From positions 1 through 5,642 of the forward strand of contig JAJYKO010000441.1 of NCBI GenBank assembly GCA_021788565.1: a stretch of 5,642 bases of DNA. Direction: 5' to 3'. Each line of letters begins with the position of its first letter. Within the stretch, counting starts at the first letter, position 1. Source of the DNA: Chloroflexota bacterium (GTDB taxonomy: Bacteria > Chloroflexota > UBA6077). Below are positions 5,277 to 5,642 of this stretch, piece after piece. The translations under genes and the position numbers were made by a program. The notes beneath the pieces were generated by a model. That model ran no database searches. It was not told the origin of the DNA and was given only the letters and a program-made list of their open reading frames with translations.

Positions 5277-5314
5277 TCAAGAAGGCCGAGCGGATCTCCG
5301 CTCGGCCTTCTTGA
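5277..5314. terminator. Bidirectional intrinsic terminator between lepB and ilvB
   Basis: TCAAGAAGGCCGAGCGGA (5277-5294) is fully complementary to TCCGCTCGGCCTTCTTGA (5297-5314); allowing for loop size the stem is about 17 bp with loop ATCT. The outer A/T-rich ends (TCAAGAA and TTCTTGA) supply a pyrimidine-rich 3' arm in either direction. It sits 11 bp after the lepB stop and 13 bp after the stop of the converging gene, so it can serve both. Confidence 0.88.
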
Positions 5315-5327
5315 ATCCGCATCGGTT

Positions 5328-5642
5328 CTATCCCTCGAGGATCATATCCGCGAGACTGGTGCCCGGCGCAACCATCGGAAAGACATTCTCCTCGGGTTCG
5401 ACCATGACCTCCATCAGGAACGGCCCGTCATGCTCCATGGCTTTCCGCACCGCCCCGGCCAATTCCGAAGGCTCACTGACCCGGCAGGCGGCTATCCCGT
5501 ATGCCGCGGCAAGCTGAACGAAATCGGGGCCCGGGATTGGGCTCTGGGAGTAATTGGACTCGAAGAAAAACTCTTGCCACTGACGTACCATGCCGAGAAA
5601 ACCGTTATTCAGTACCGCGATCTTCACCCCAATGTTGTGCTG
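5328..5642 (-). CDS. ilvB: Acetolactate synthase large subunit, C-terminal fragment
   Basis: The last 104 residues of a protein that enters from the right edge and stops at TAG (5330-5328). The frame stays open to base 5642, beginning QHNIGVKIAVLNNGFLGMVR, so the GTG at 5627 is an internal Val codon and not a start. NNGFLGMVRQWQEFFF matches the thiamine-diphosphate-binding end of acetohydroxyacid synthase large subunits (NNxxLGMVRQWQELFF). This enzyme condenses pyruvate, or pyruvate with 2-oxobutyrate, in branched-chain amino acid synthesis. PDFVQLAAAYG and the terminal PMVAPGTSLADMI are also usual for IlvB. The regulatory subunit gene ilvN, which often follows directly, is absent: a strong terminator comes 13 bp after the stop. 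Other ThDP enzymes share the fold, but the QWQ segment favours IlvB. Confidence 0.88.
   Translation of the reverse strand, partial: QHNIGVKIAVLNNGFLGMVRQWQEFFFESNYSQSPIPGPDFVQLAAAYGIAACRVSEPSELAGAVRKAMEHDGPFLMEVMVEPEENVFPMVAPGTSLADMILEG

Noticed and set aside
5625..5627. GTG as a start codon of a 99-residue - strand gene
   Set aside because: The frame continues upstream to the window edge with conserved acetolactate synthase sequence, so this is an internal Val codon.

Overview
This is a moderately high-GC bacterial window that looks chromosomal and mostly housekeeping. The signal peptidase, IlvB-type acetolactate synthase tail, MobA/MobB pair and short non-coding gaps suggest a free-living bacterium. 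The look of the signal peptidase and the small membrane metalloprotease-like protein suggests Chloroflexota, perhaps Dehalococcoidia, but this is only an impression from protein style. I see no mobile element, CRISPR array, tRNA or rRNA.

Left part (1-1708): the last 50 codons of a coiled-coil protein, then a nucleoside phosphorylase-family gene on the + strand. Convergent to it is a gene on the - strand for a membrane-anchored extracytoplasmic protein.

Centre (1903-4414): the best part of the window. A near-consensus sigma70 promoter (TTGACT-17-TAGAAT) fires into a yybP-ykoY manganese riboswitch. The 3' strand of its P1 helix is also the 5' strand of an intrinsic terminator, followed by mntP (manganese exporter). 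With only 39 bp and no visible terminator or promoter between them, mobA, mobB and a small intramembrane metalloprotease-like gene follow. The Mn2+ switch may therefore also feed the final steps of molybdenum cofactor maturation. The metalloprotease-like gene has a striking 13-bp hairpin with its annotated ATG exactly in the apical loop.

Right part (4439-5642): lepB (signal peptidase I) has its own TATAAT-type promoter. It ends at a strong, near-symmetric terminator hairpin shared with the convergent 3' end of an acetolactate synthase large-subunit gene, which runs off the right edge.

Nothing here is a clearly new defence or mobile system. The points worth following are regulatory RNA architecture (riboswitch, SD-sequestering hairpins, start-codon hairpin), the Mn/Mo operon link, and an atypical phosphate-binding loop in the phosphorylase-like enzyme.
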